Origin: Eudromia elegans
Lineage: Eukaryota > Chordata > Aves > Tinamiformes > Tinamidae
Assembly (NCBI GenBank): GCA_003342815.1
Contig: PTEX01000309.1
Coordinates: forward strand, 299,177-363,176
Reading direction: 5' to 3'
Length of the DNA: 64,000 nucleotides
Numbering within the stretch: the stretch's first letter is position 1; every line of letters starts with the position of its first letter. The position numbers were made by a program, and so were the translations under genes. The notes under the pieces were generated by a model that was not told the origin of the DNA, did no database searches, and worked only from the letters and a program-made list of their open reading frames with translations. This document shows, one piece after another, positions 47,930 to 59,368 of the stretch.

Positions 47930-50900
47930 AGATGACTTGGCTTTTTGGTCCTTTTTTCCTCTAGGAAATAGTCTATAGGAAATAACCTATATATGATATG
48001 TTAACTGAATCTTATATAATTTCATGTTCTATAAAAATGTTAACAGCTGTCAACTGTCAACTGTTAACAGCTAACAGCTGTTAGCCATTAAGTGGAATAC
48101 AGTTTGACAACAAATCATTTTTTTAATTAAAGTCAGAGGAATGGAACCTCTCTTTTTTGGTCTTTTCCCTCAACTACTTTGTGTCTGCAAGGGAATTTTG
48201 GCTTAGTCCTGTGATCCAGTAATGACACTGGTATTTCTGATTCTGTTTATCACAGACTTTATTATTTTCATGCACTGCAGTGCACGGTTTAACTACTTGC
48301 TCTTGACTAGCCTATAGTGCAGTGATTTCCCCCATTTCTTTTGCTCTTTCCTCTTAAAGTGCCAAACACCTTCCTTGAGGGCAGTGGATCCCTTTGGGGC
48401 TTGAAGGGTACAAGGCTGACTCCGCAGCTTGGTCAATGCCCAGTTTAGATTTATGGAGAGATACTGAGCATCACAATCTTTTGCTTCAAAACTTAAACCC
48501 AAGAGAACACGCGGACCAAAAGTTTCCTCAGTGGGTGGGGGTGTGGGGAAGGAAATCTTAAACCCTTCTTGAAAGAGGGAGAAAAATCTTCACAATATCC
48601 GCTGTACTTGAACCTCAGTTACTGTTCAGCTAAGTGTCTGTCTGGATGAAACTTTCCAGTCTGAATCTCCTTTTATCCCTTGGAAAAGGGATTTTCATCA
48701 TGGAAGAGCCTCAGGCTTGAGGCTACAGTAAGGAAATACTAAGTAGCATTTAGCTATTTGGTGAACTGGCTAAGCCTGTTATGTAAAGCATCTATATTGC
48801 CTTCTAGAACCTATGGCTGAAAAAATGACTAAGGTGCTTAACTGGTGGTCCCCTGAAGGATGACTTCCACGAGGAAGTGGCTGCAGTCTGTGCTTTCATA
48901 AGAAGGTGCAGTACCAAAACTCTGCTGGGGCAGTCCTTGTGTCAGCTCCTTAAGCAGTTACTACTTCTCATTCTGTTTTGCTCTGAAATGTTTTTGTGTA
49001 CTGAGTCCAGCAAGCCAATGGTGAGAATATCTAGTGTAGCATTAGTCTGATACAAAACCTGCTAGGACTTCAACTGGTAGAAAAACATGGACTTAAGAGA
49101 AAAGTGGAGGATTTTTTTTTTCCCATTCTTTTTCTAAAGGCAAGGTTAATAAAAGTTGCTGAGAAAACAAATTGTTTATAAACGGATGGGAAATGAAAAG
49201 GAAATAACTTTTCAAATGATATGGGAATGAGAAAGTAGCTTGCAGGAGAGGTATCAGTTTATGACTGACAAGCTATTTGTGTGCATGAAACTTGCTGACT
49301 TGATGACTCTCTTCTGAGTAAAACAAACACAAAGGAGATAGGGTAAATCAGGACATGCAGGTAACTAAATATTTGTTCCGTCGTCTTAAGTAACAACTTG
49401 ACCAAGGGTTGTAAGTTGTTGTTAAACACAACAGTTGTTATCTCTCTTGTCACTTGCTCCTACCTAAAGATACAGCAAATTAAAATCTTAAACATGTGCA
49501 CACAGAAAATTCCTGAGTTGTTTCAAAAAACTGAGTAATTAAAGCCCCTGATGACTGTATTCTGGACTGAAATCCTTGATTTTTGTTACCTCTTCAAAGG
49601 TTGTATTTATTACTAAACATACTATTTTTGAGGATTCTAGCACACCTGCATCAGTACTAAAATATCCAGCTTAGGACCTGTCTAAATTTCAGCAACTGGG
49701 GCAAATGAAGTCTTATTTTCAAGCTTCTCTAAATATGTGATTTGGCCACTGTGTGACAGGCTTAATAAGTGACACATCTGTACATGCTTAAGCTGTGTGG
49801 TCATGGCTTGCTTTCATCTTCATTGTGAAAATGAACTATTGTAATTAAATTTGAGAAGAAAGGTTTTACATGTGGTTTCTGTGCGCTATGTTCCTTTTGC
49901 GGATAACAGCTCGTAAAAGTCTCAGGAGAATAGCAGTCTCTCTCATCTGTCTGGTGAAGGACTATGTTTGTTTTTAGATAGTCATAAGGTTCAAATGTTC
50001 TCAAGGCAAGGAAAAGTATGAAAACAATGATTAGGCCAGAAGTTATGGCAGAAGTTATGCTTTCAACTCCTATGTGAAATGAATCTAAAGCTCATGTAGG
50101 AATCTATTTTTACTTTTAAGAAACAATTGCCACTTTTGCATCCTATGTGCAAAAACTAAGTAAAATAAAACTTGAGGATTTTTTTTAATGTGTTGTTTTT
50201 CATACCTGTTAATATTAAAGTCATTTCTGAATGCTAACAGTTCATTAAATCAGCTTATTACACCACTTTCCAATCCATATGGGAAAGCAGGTTTCAAAAC
50301 ACTAACTTTTTGAAGGACTACTATGACAAAATATTTGTTGTCTCATTCTGTTGCAACTTTTCAGGGAAGCCAAAAATGTTGAGTTGTATCAGTGAAGTCT
50401 TACTGTAGTGAATGATTAACTGGTCATTTGCATTAGGTCACTCAGCAAGCAAGTCACACTGAACCAATGGCAGTCTTAGGAAAATGGGAACCTCTACCCA
50501 TCCCCAAAAAAGCAAAGAGAAAAAAGGAGCTTTTCAACAGGAATTTATAGAGCATCTGCTCTCTAATTATTTCCTTAACGAAATAAAATATCCTGCCAGG
50601 TGTCTCAGGTTTAATATTCATTAATGAGCTTTTAGATGTTATAGATTAATTGCAACTTCTAGCTTTCGGCCAAGCAGTTTGAACTTACTCTGAAGGCTGC
50701 ATTAATAAAAGCTGACATGTTACTTCATGGCTCTCTTTGTACTTTATAAACTGCAGTACAAACTGAGAGCTGTTTCTTTTTTTCCCTTTTTTTTTTTTTC
50801 CAGTTTGTTCAAATATCTGTCCCTCTTCTTTATTGGGAAGTCAAAACAGGAAATGTTAAAACTTGCCTAAAACACTGTTTGAGGATGAGATTGTTTAAAG

Positions 50901-53040
50901 ATTAAGTCGTTGGTGTGGATGTGGGTCTCGGTCTCTGCTCAGTGCTTTATGGGGTTGTTAGTGAGATTTCAGGTAGGTGCAGGCGTGCTGGGAGCATTTG
51001 GAGGAGTGCACGTCGTCAGGCACAAATCTAGATGATGTTCAACATGGCTCACCCGAACGCAGACAAGCTGGCTTTGGTTTGGGGGTCGGGGGCTCGTGGG
51101 GAGCACGTAGTTCCTTCCATTCATGCTAAGCTGAAAACTCATCAGTGTTAAGTCTTCGTTTTAGTAGCAGTTACCTATTTCCACCAAGCTGGTTCACATC
51201 CTTTGTGAGTCAAGGACCAAAGAAATGCTGACGTCTGGCATTTATAAAATAAACACTGAGTTTGTTTTAAAGTATTACTTCCTTGTTTTGTTCATTTGAA
51301 GGTCCCTCCTTTTCCAGGCGAGCCAAAACATACTGCTTAGTAAAGCCTAACAGCCTTTCCCAATGAAGTAACGTTGGGAAACTGATGCGCTGGAAGCATA
51401 AAGGTGTAGGGCCCTCTTAGCCTTCTGCAGCCCCTTTGGTGGGAGTAAATGCTGGAAGGCAGAGCAACGTTGGAAGGGGAGCTGCTTCCTTCTCCAGCCA
51501 CCGGCAGAAGATGCTTCCACGTAAGGTTAGGCCTGTGAGGACTTTGGGGAGAACCATGGCTGCACAGGCAAACGCAGAGAGCAGAGAAGGGAGGGTTAGG
51601 CCTATCGGGGCTCGTCCCTTTGCTTAATGTGGCGTAGGAAACTTCTGAGGTTTATCTGGAGGCAGCTTCGTGTTTCGAAATTTCTTGTCAGCATTGATGT
51701 GTGTTCTGCCAGGGTGAGGCTGGCCTACGCGGGCTCTTCTGGGCTGCTAGGGCCCTGAATTTGTGGGTCTTCTAAGGAAAAGAGCAGGAACCAGTGGAAA
51801 TATTCTGCGTGAGTTCTGTATGTAATGATTGTGCTGGTTTCTTTTAATTACTGGTAAAACCTTCCAAACAAAGATGGTTAAAACAAATCCTGGACTTCTA
51901 GACACTCCATCCAATTTAGTACATTTTGGGAATGGGTGCTGAAATGGGGTGCTGTGCACTGCTTGCTGCTGGTCACCATATTGCAGCACCTTCCTAAGTT
52001 TCACATTTGTTACTGCTTAAAATGCCTAAATCAAATGCAATGAAAAGGGGCTTCAAAGCTGCTTAGTCATAGATGCTTCTCACACTTACAGAGGAGAGGT
52101 ATCTCTTAAACGCTGCTTCTTCTTCTTGCAGTATATCAATTTATGCTGTTGATAACAAGTCACAAAAGAATCTAAGTAACGTCACGCACAGGACTCTAAC
52201 CAGCTAACGCTGTCTATTTGAGAGTCCTGTTTTGTCAGCCACGCTTATGGGCAAGCTCATACCAAAAAGCTTTTACCATACCACTATAACAGAGCAAGTA
52301 TTGTGAATACAAATCCTTTCTGAAGCCCTTTAGCATTCCTGCTGCTCAACCGTGCTGACCAGCATTGCAGGCTGCTCTCCTCACTGGTGCATGAGGCACA
52401 GGCTAACAGCTGTTCTGGGGAATAGGAAGTATATAGTGAAAACCTCAACTGAGATTAAGAAACCACATTGCCTTTTGGAGATTTATGATAATACCTAGTA
52501 CTCTCTTGCAGTCTAAAGAAACTTGCATATGTTTATAATGAAATTACAATGCCTTTGTGCAAAAGTTAAGCATTGGTAGTGCTGCTGTTTTGCTCTTAGT
52601 CACTCACTAGTGAGAGGAGAGGGCTGATGTCCTCTGATTCAGCGCTCTTATGGGGGTTAGATCACACTTTTCTCACGCAGTAAGCACTTCAGGGTCACAG
52701 GATCCTCGTCAGTAGTTATTACTAAGTCTTATTGCAGTTGCTGTCCCTGCAGCTAGTTCAGTGAAGTTTGGAGTCTCTCGTTCTGTTAGGTGCTCAGCAA
52801 ACCAGAAAGCAAGAAAATCTCACTCTCTGCTGAATTTTTAATCTAATCTGACACGCAGCTGAAGGGTGGGAGAGGAAAAAAGGCTGAGCACAACAAAGCT
52901 GCTTGCCAGAGGTCATGCAGCCGATCAGCAGCTGTGCTTGTGCAACTGACAGGACACCACTGTTCCCACCTGTTCCTGTTTTCTCCCAAAACGTAACTCC
53001 AACGGGCCTTCACACAGGGAAAACCCAAGTTCTTTTTCTT
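47930..53040. other. Intergenic between CTSL and GC-rich block
   Basis: AT-rich to mixed DNA. An E-box/palindrome cluster lies at 48039-48084. No repeat family or gene is recognised; the longest frames are short and featureless. Confidence 0.55.
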
Positions 53041-53049
53041 TCGCCAGGC

Positions 53050-53573
53050 TTAGACCCCAGATCCAGCTTTGCCCGCAGAGCCTGTTCTCTCCCCTCTAAC
53101 CTCCCTGCACCATTTCCCCTTGCCGGGCTCCTCTCCCTGGGCGCCGGGATAGCACACGGAGCCAGGTCCTGAGGGCAGGAGCAGGCTGTCCATGCGGGAG
53201 CGGGGCCCGAAGCCCATGGCCAAGCGCCGCTCGCGGCTCGCCCGCGGTGCCGTCTCCTCCAGAAAGCTGCTCAGCGTCTCACGCAGGGCTCCGCAAAGAC
53301 CCGTCCAGATCTGTCCTCGAGCGGGGACACCCCACGGGAAGACCTCAGCGCGAGCACCTCCTCCGCCGTGGGCCCGCGCAGCAGCTCCTGCGCCTTGTCC
53401 TCATCCGCACGGTTTTGTTCAGTTAAGACCAGAGATTTTGTTCTCTCTCCTCTGTGATAAGCGTGCAGCGTACTGCTTACGTTTTGTGCGTGAAGAGTGG
53501 TTAGTTTGGCTTGGCTTGGCTTGGCTTGGCTGGTCAGTGTTTCCCACGGCACACCAGTGCGTGTGCTGAGCAA
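53050..53573 (-). CDS. Candidate decayed or cryptic coding segment (hypothetical)
   Basis: Two overlapping minus-strand frames look protein-like in a GC-rich patch. The first reads EDKAQELLRGPTAEEVLALR and could end at a donor C|gtgaga near 53282. The second, in another frame, reads CGALRETLSSFLEETAPRAS followed by RERRLAMGFGPRSRMDSLLL and stops at 53050. Both are helix-prone and end-to-end adjacent, as in a gene with a frame change or a splice. I recognise no family. GC-rich composition alone could keep these frames open. Confidence 0.2.
53506..53530 (+). repeat. (TTGGC)5 microsatellite
   Basis: Five perfect TTGGC units. Confidence 0.95.
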
Positions 53574-53892
53574 GGGGAGCGGAGCCTCCTGCGCGCTGTG
53601 CGGGGCGCTGGGATGCGAGTGCTCGGCGCCGCGCGGGATCCCGCTGGCAGTGCAGCCGAGGAGGGACTCGCCGCGTGCCGGGCTCGCAGCGCTCCGGCAT
53701 TGCCGGCAGCCAACGCGCCCGCCCAGCCCGAACCCCCAGCCCGTCTGGCCAGGGGAGAGTCACTGGGTGGTTGTGGAGACGGTCCATGCTGCGCCGCCGT
53801 CCACGTGGCTCTCCCATGCTAGATACGGGCTCCAACTCCTCAGCAGAACCCGCGGCACCACGGGCACCCCGGGCTTTGCCGGGGCTGGGTGG

Positions 53893-54030
53893 CCCTGGGC
53901 GACAGCCCTGCGCCGGGCAGGGAGGTGTCCCCCTCCAGCCCTGGGCGAGGGCCCCGCGCCGGGCAGGGACGTGTCCTCATCCAGCCCTGGGCAAGGGCCC
54001 CACGTGGGGCAGAGACATGTCCCCTGCCTT
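53893..54030 (+). repeat. 46-base minisatellite, three copies
   Basis: Three adjacent copies of a unit starting CCCTGGGC and containing GCCGGGCAGGGA and TGTCC. The first two differ at a few positions and the third is more diverged at its end. The repeat is GC-rich and open on both strands, which accounts for the overlapping frames here. Confidence 0.9.
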
Positions 54031-54039
54031 CTTCCCCAG

Positions 54040-55230
54040 GGCTGGCCATCTGGAGCGACAAGCAGTGTCCTCCTGCCAGCTGAGGACACTCTGGAGCACG
54101 ACGTGCTTTCTAAGAGCTTTTCAGTTTATTTCCTATAGCTCACTTCCCCTTTTGTGTGCCTGGGACATGTAAAATGAAACCACCTGTTATTTTCTTCCTT
54201 ATTTTTCTTTTTTTTTTCTTTTTTTCTCTCCCCATCTGAAATCTCGATGTCCCTCTCCCTCCCCGCCAGTGGGGACAGCCCCCAGGCAGCCAGCTGAGCC
54301 CGGGAGCGAGAGGACGTGGGGCAGTGACTGCACGGCGCTCCTGCAGCCCGCACCCTCTGCCTTTTCCATCAGGCCTCAGTGCTTCTGATTCCCCTCCGTC
54401 CTCGGGACAAACCAGCTGCAGGGTGGCCCTGATACCTCAGGTAACAGGGACACGTAACGTCCTGGGAAGGCAGCCTCTGTGCGGCAGGTCAAGGTGGGAC
54501 CTGGTGTGAAGGGAAACCGCAGCTCACAGCAAAGAAAGTCGCTGCTTTCTCTGTCTGTGCTTGAGGTTCGCATGCCATTTACCAAAGGCAAAGTCTTAAT
54601 CTCTGTTTAGATGTCAGTCACCCAGCAGCCCGCAAACTGTGGGTCTGTCATTCAGTCATCAGCATCTACCAAAACTACAGCTGCTTGCAAGGCTGGTTAC
54701 CCAGCCCTGGATCCTCCGCTGAAAGGTGGCACAAGCACAGGGAAGCTCAGACCGGAGCACAGCCGGCAGCTGGAGCAAGGGCGAGCTCGCCATGCGATCC
54801 ACGTGCAGCCCCCGTGCCCCTGCGCGATGCCGCGGCGCCGCAGCAGCAGCACCGAGCGCAGGTGCCGCCTCAGCTGTCACGGAGCAGGAGCAGGAGCTCC
54901 CGCACCGCCGGGAAGCACACGGGGCTACCCGTGCTCCTGCTCACGTGCCACTGGGGACACCACGTTTGGGGACTGCCCTCCAGCTCTGCTTGGTCCTAAG
55001 TTTTCTGTTTTAAATAATGCTATAGAGTTCTCCCGTAAGTTGTTAAAATAAACATTTGTGTTCTCCTATTTTTGTATGAGCCAATATACACTTTTCTACA
55101 CGTGTACTTTTGCTGACAAAGAAAGCCAGTTTGCTAGTTTCCAGAGACCACACAATCACACTCTGCAGCGTGAGGCTGCCTTAGCCACTGCCTAAATGCC
55201 TCCGTCCTTTCTGGTTCCTCCCTGGTCTCG
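54040..55230. other. GC-rich intergenic, unassigned
   Basis: Includes a pyrimidine tract at 54185-54235 and a CpG-rich patch at 54760-54970. A 146-codon plus frame (54611-55051) ends where an AATAAA occurs, but it has no splice or domain support. No gene is called. Confidence 0.45.
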
Positions 55231-55233
55231 GAG

Positions 55234-55373
55234 CTAAGGGCTGCCAATGCTCTGCTGCTGATACCCGAGATTCGGGAAGCACATGACGAGGAGCAGAACA
55301 AACAAGTACAGGGCGTACTTGCTGATCCAGCCTCTTGTCACTGCTGCTGCCTCAGAGAGCGTCAGATGAAGAC
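55234..55373 (-). CDS. Two-membrane-segment candidate, terminal exon
   Basis: Starts after TTTCCACAG, uses the one-base phase left by the upstream exon, encodes LHLTLSEAAAVTRGWISKYA and the second hydrophobic segment, and ends GSP-TAG. A clear poly(A) signal close downstream on minus was not found; the nearest AATAAA is about 1.1 kb away, near 54123-54128. Confidence 0.42.
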
Positions 55374-55765
55374 CTGTGGAAAGCAGTTTGATACCAGAAG
55401 CAGCACTGAAATCACATCCTGACCGTGCATAACAGCGATTGAGAGTAAATACCTGCTCTGTCTGCCTTTATTCAGCCTGTTACCTCTTTGTGAATAATAC
55501 AGCGTGGCTTTAAGTTTTAAAAACAGCTATCTCAGAGTTCTTTCTTACTGTTTTATTTATTCCTCTAGAAGTATCCTTAACTCTTACCTGTGCCCTGCTC
55601 TAGTTCACCATGCTTTCTTAGCATGGTCATGTACAAGCACAGCCCGAGGCAAGGAGCAAGGCAGAAAACGAGCAGCCAGGGCAGGGGCTGCTTAAGGCAA
55701 GACTGTCCCTGAAAGAAATGCCCATGTAATGAGGTCTGCAGGAGACAGGAGGGCTGTGAAGGCAT
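55234..55765 (-). CDS. Hypothetical small protein with two membrane segments (two exons)
   Basis: Two minus-strand exons, 55765-55588 and 55373-55234, fit with matching phase. The first ends at a strong donor, GCACAG|gtaaga; the second begins after CTTTCCACAG and ends in TAG. Starting at the ATG at 55765 gives about 105 residues. Two hydrophobic stretches follow, LPWLLVFCLAPCLGLCLYM in exon 1 and KYALYLFVLLLVMCF in exon 2, separated by a polar loop (RKHGELEQGTG, then LSEAAAVTRGW), with the tail GYQQQSIGSP. This suggests a membrane hairpin. An internal acceptor (ATTTCTTTCAG, exon start 55708) would allow an upstream exon instead of the ATG. I do not recognise the family. The matching phase and consensus sites make chance less likely, but no transcript evidence is available here. 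Confidence 0.45.
55588..55765 (-). CDS. Two-membrane-segment candidate, exon 1
   Basis: 59 codons plus one base from ATG to a gtaaga donor, giving MPSQPSCLLQ through the first hydrophobic segment to HGELEQGT. Two tandem acceptors inside (CTCCTGCAG and CTTTCAG) keep the same frame, so this may be an internal exon of a longer gene starting at 55708. Confidence 0.4.
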
Positions 55766-56099
55766 CCGCTGTAACTCCAGTTCAAGTGGCACTGTGCTTT
55801 ACACTCAAAGTCATCTGAATCTCAATTTTCACACTCTTATCATAGGTGAACATTTCTCTTAATATTTTTTCCTCATTGCTTAATAAAGGCCAGCCTGTTT
55901 CAGAGCTGATTCTGCTACAGTGAATGTGCTAAAGTTATCAAGGAAGCTAACTCCAGTATGTACAAAAGGAGAGTGTAAATCTGAAATGAATCGTTTTCAA
56001 AGCAGAGGAAATGGGAGGCATAGGAGCTGCCTCGTGGCATCTTCAGCTTATCTTCCACTCCAGGGAGTTATAGCTGAAGTGGGAAGGGGATGCTCCGAA

Positions 56100-56618
56100 T
56101 GCCACATTCAGAGTAGGGGTTTATTGTAATTTGTGCCATTGAAGGTTGCCTGTCTCTGTTTTCCCATTCATGAGAACTAAAACTGCCCTGCAAGGCTGTT
56201 GCATTTTCAGCTTCATAAGTTACTCAGGACAAATTTAATTTGGACTTGAAAACACTGCTTCAGACAGCACATGGCCTCTTATCTTGTTGGCCTTGAGAAG
56301 AGTGAAAGCACCTGCAGCAAAACCTCTGGCAGCAAATCCAGATAACAGCACTGTGAACAGAGGCGTGAAAATTTGCAGCCTCAGACAACTCCAGCAACTG
56401 CCACATCAGACACCTGGGCTTAGGTCACCTGGGAGACTGACACGATCCGCTCGTTTTGTTAACGTCAAAGTAAGAGGCTACTGTCACTGGCTCTACATTT
56501 ACTTCGCAGAAACCACCAATAAAGAATTTTTGCATTTCTTTATAAGGAGAAATTAAACTCCATGACCTGGAGCAGCTTCTCCAGCACAGTGATGAGGGAG
56601 GCCTGGTGCAGCGCGCCT
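56100..56618 (-). other. FBP2: FBP2 3' UTR (inferred extent)
   Basis: The region between the FBP2 stop and the first good minus-strand poly(A) signals. No other feature is recognised in it. Confidence 0.5.
56120..56125 (-). terminator. FBP2: Possible AATAAA poly(A) signal, FBP2
   Basis: A minus-strand AATAAA lies about 500 bases after the FBP2 stop. An ATTAAA variant is at 56234-56239. Either could end the FBP2 transcript. Confidence 0.5.
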
Positions 56619-56813
56619 TTAGCTGCTCTGCTGGTGTTTCTGCACGCAGGCGAGGTACTCCTGCACGTCCTCGGGAGAGCCGAGGATAAGCGGCACCCGC
56701 TGGTGGATGGCCTCGGGCTTCACGTCCAGCACGGCCTGGGTGCCTGTGGTGGCCACGCCGCCCGCCTGCTCCACGATGAAGGCGATGGGGTTGCACTCGT
56801 AGAGGAGCCGGAG
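56619..56813 (-). CDS. FBP2: FBP2 terminal exon
   Basis: 64 codons plus stop, acceptor CTTTCCTTCCAG. It begins [20 protein letters not shown] with metal-ligand Glu in LYECNP and ends VQKHQQSS. It is locally CpG-rich. Confidence 0.96.
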   Translation of the reverse strand, partial: LRLLYECNPIAFIVEQAGGVATTGTQAVLDVKPEAIHQRVPLILGSPEDVQEYLACVQKHQQSS

Positions 56814-59368
56814 CTGGAAGGAAAGAGGAAACAGGTGAGCTTGGGAGCCTTTGGGGAAATGGCACCAAAGAACCTCACTGAACCTAACCTCACTTTTGCA
56901 ATTTTTGGCAAGTTTCACGTTGAACATCTATCCTTTCCACTGTCCCTCGTCCTGTCACCATCCTCTGCTGAGGACCAGCACACTGGCCCCACATCCTCAC
57001 AGCAGCGCCCTGGCTCGCAGCCTGGCACAGGGGTGTACAGCGCCGGGCCAGAACTGTGGGAGTCCTGCTGGGGCCGCAGCCCCCAGTGATACAGGGAAGC
57101 CAGGAACAGAAATGACTAAAGCCAACGCCTCTTCTGGTCCACAGGCTTCAATTGTCACTTCCCAGCTTGGGGTAGTTGTGCAGTGCTTGGCGTCTGAAAT
57201 CTGAGGCTCCCGGTCTCGAATTTCAGGTTGCGACTGCAGCTCTCCAGAACTGTGCACAGGCTGCAGCGGGCTGCACTGGTGCGGAGAGCAGCTCTGCATT
57301 CAAGGGACTGCGGCACCTACTGAGAGCCACTTCTCACTCCGAGTAGGAAGGCGCTCGGACCCTCAGAGCTGTTCATCTACTAAAACATATGACAGAAATT
57401 TGACATATGCCAAAAGCTTCTAGGTTTGAAAGGGTGCAGAGGAAAACTGGCTGGCTTTTAACAGCAGTTTTGACTAAATGTTTCTCTTGCCTTTTAGGAG
57501 GGGCTGATGCACAGCAATGATAGTACAAATGATGAAAACGCCTTTTTTTATGGTGCCGAAGCCAGAAAGCTGTCTGGGGGAAGAGTGACAGAAAGATTTA
57601 ACTGTACAGCAGGATAAGCAGATGGGTTGGACAGAGGGATAACTGCCCAAAAGTACTACTTGGCATCTGCATTTTGACAAGACCATCTATACGCTGGCCA
57701 GTTCTGCATTGCTTATCCTGCATGGTGAAGGAAAACGACTGACTCATCATTTTATGCTGCCTTTAATTTATCGGAAGCAATCGACAGTCTAGGGATTACA
57801 TGCAAATTGTTTACATTTGCTTGAAAACTTTTGTGTCAAATCTGATCCATTTTGCTTCTTCAGTTCCTACCTAAGCACGTAGACTGTCTTTCAGGGAATG
57901 ACCAGGGAGTCATCCTGGTCAAAAACAAATCCTTCCAAAAACAAGTCTTTGTGAAACTATATCAACACCACACTTCTATATGCTTCAGACAATGCAGTAT
58001 GTGAACTGGGTTTCTGGCTTCAGAAAAGCATTAACCACTCCATATGTTTTCCTGTAAATAGCAGAAAGCAGCTGTTTCTGCTTTTGAACCAGCCTCAAAA
58101 CACGGCACAGTCCTTTTTGCTCCTCACAGAATTCTTGTGCGTTTCTTAAGAAAGCCTTATATCCACTTCAGTCTTCTGAGAGATAAAATACATTATCTTC
58201 ATCCCTACTTGGCCTCTGAGACGGAAAGGAAGGTTTTATTTGTAATGGTGGTGGATGCTTCTTTCATTTCTCTCCCCTATGCAAGTGCAATGCACACCCA
58301 ATAGCCAATGCAGGTTAATGCCTGTGGAAATCTTGATTTCTGTATTTGTATACAGATGTTCGTACTTTGACCATTAGTTCTCCTTTGCTGGGTCTCACTG
58401 GTTGATTTGACAATGATTTAATGTAGATTTCCAAAGAGTTTAACTTGAACAGGGCACTCAGCAAGTCCACTGCTGTCACACACAGTAAGTTCCTGCTACT
58501 GCTTGTTCTGACAGATGCTCACTATTTTCTGATACAGATTGCCATCATTTAATGAATTCTTTTTTTTTTTTTTACTATTTTTTGCTGGAACGCCATGTCA
58601 GATATTTAAACAAAATTTGGTCTGTATAAAGACATTAACAACACTTCTGGGGTATTCTAAATACAGTTCTTCTGGTCTCATTTCCTGTGCGTCCTGGATC
58701 TACTTCTTCCAATGATGAACACATGTTCACCTGGAGGATCCAGAGAGTCTGTCCCTGAAGAACTGTGCAGATCAGTATGTTGTAATACCATCATAGGAGA
58801 TAGTGGATTTATGAAGGGCAAATTCCGGCATATGCCAATCAAGGTTATAAAAACCATGTAAATAGGAATTTTCAGGTATGGTATTGACCAGAAGAAGGTG
58901 TTAGAGTCAGAACCGCATGGTCCATTTGTAATAGAGTCGATTACTTCCAAAGTGTGATCTGCAGATCCACCAGTACAACCCGATCTCTTTTGAAACCTTT
59001 TCGTTTAGAAGTCTGGCATCAGGACTGCCTGCTAGCCCAGGAGAAAACCTGAATTTGACTGTGGTTAGTTTGTAGAATAAAAGCACATAAAATCTCCTGT
59101 CTTCAGAGTTACTGTAAATTGGGTTGCTGACCATCATATCCGTGAAAAAGAATTATATAAGAATATAAAATTATCTGTCTCTATATATTTGCTGGAAAAG
59201 CAGAGGTATTAGGTCAGGTAAGTCCACTAGAGAAGTCAAATAATTTACCTTTCCTTTAGGACTCTTCTTATTTGCTGGGTACATGAAGATCCCACCATAC
59301 ATCAGTGTACGGTGAACATCAGCCACCATGGAGCCAACGTACCTGGCACCATATGGGGAACTGCCGTC
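56619..59368 (-). CDS. FBP2: FBP2, fructose-1,6-bisphosphatase 2 (last two coding exons)
   Basis: Hydrolyses fructose 1,6-bisphosphate to fructose 6-phosphate; the muscle-type isozyme of gluconeogenesis and glycogen resynthesis, cytosolic. The window holds two exons, 59368-59249 and 56813-56619, giving the C-terminal 104 residues, equivalent to about 235-338. Visible active-site residues: Arg243 and Tyr244 in GARYVGSM, Tyr264 in YGGIFMYP, Lys274 in SPKGK and the metal ligand Glu280 in LRLLYECNP. The end, [20 protein letters not shown] followed by [20 protein letters not shown], fits FBP2 better than FBP1, which has a different tail. Junctions are GT-AG and phase 0. Upstream exons lie beyond the right edge. 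The orientation facing CTSL agrees with FBP2 being the first of the FBP2-FBP1 pair. Confidence 0.95.
56814..59248 (-). other. FBP2: FBP2 last intron
   Basis: A 2.4 kb intron. A T-run lies at 58561-58573. Near 58935-58975 the words CCAAAGTGTGATCTGCAGA and CCACCAGTACAACC faintly recall the ends of hAT/Charlie-type DNA transposons. No other exon is seen. Confidence 0.7.
59249..59368 (-). CDS. FBP2: FBP2 penultimate exon
   Basis: 40 codons, phase 0 to 0, after an acceptor GTTTTTCAG and before AAG|gtaaat. It encodes [20 protein letters not shown] and [20 protein letters not shown], holding substrate-binding residues. Confidence 0.96.

Noticed and set aside
53160-53240. Faint likeness of GFGPRSRMDSLLLPSG to a natriuretic-peptide ring (FGxRxD...SGxGC)
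   Set aside because: The first ring cysteine is missing and the spacing is wrong, so it is treated as coincidence.
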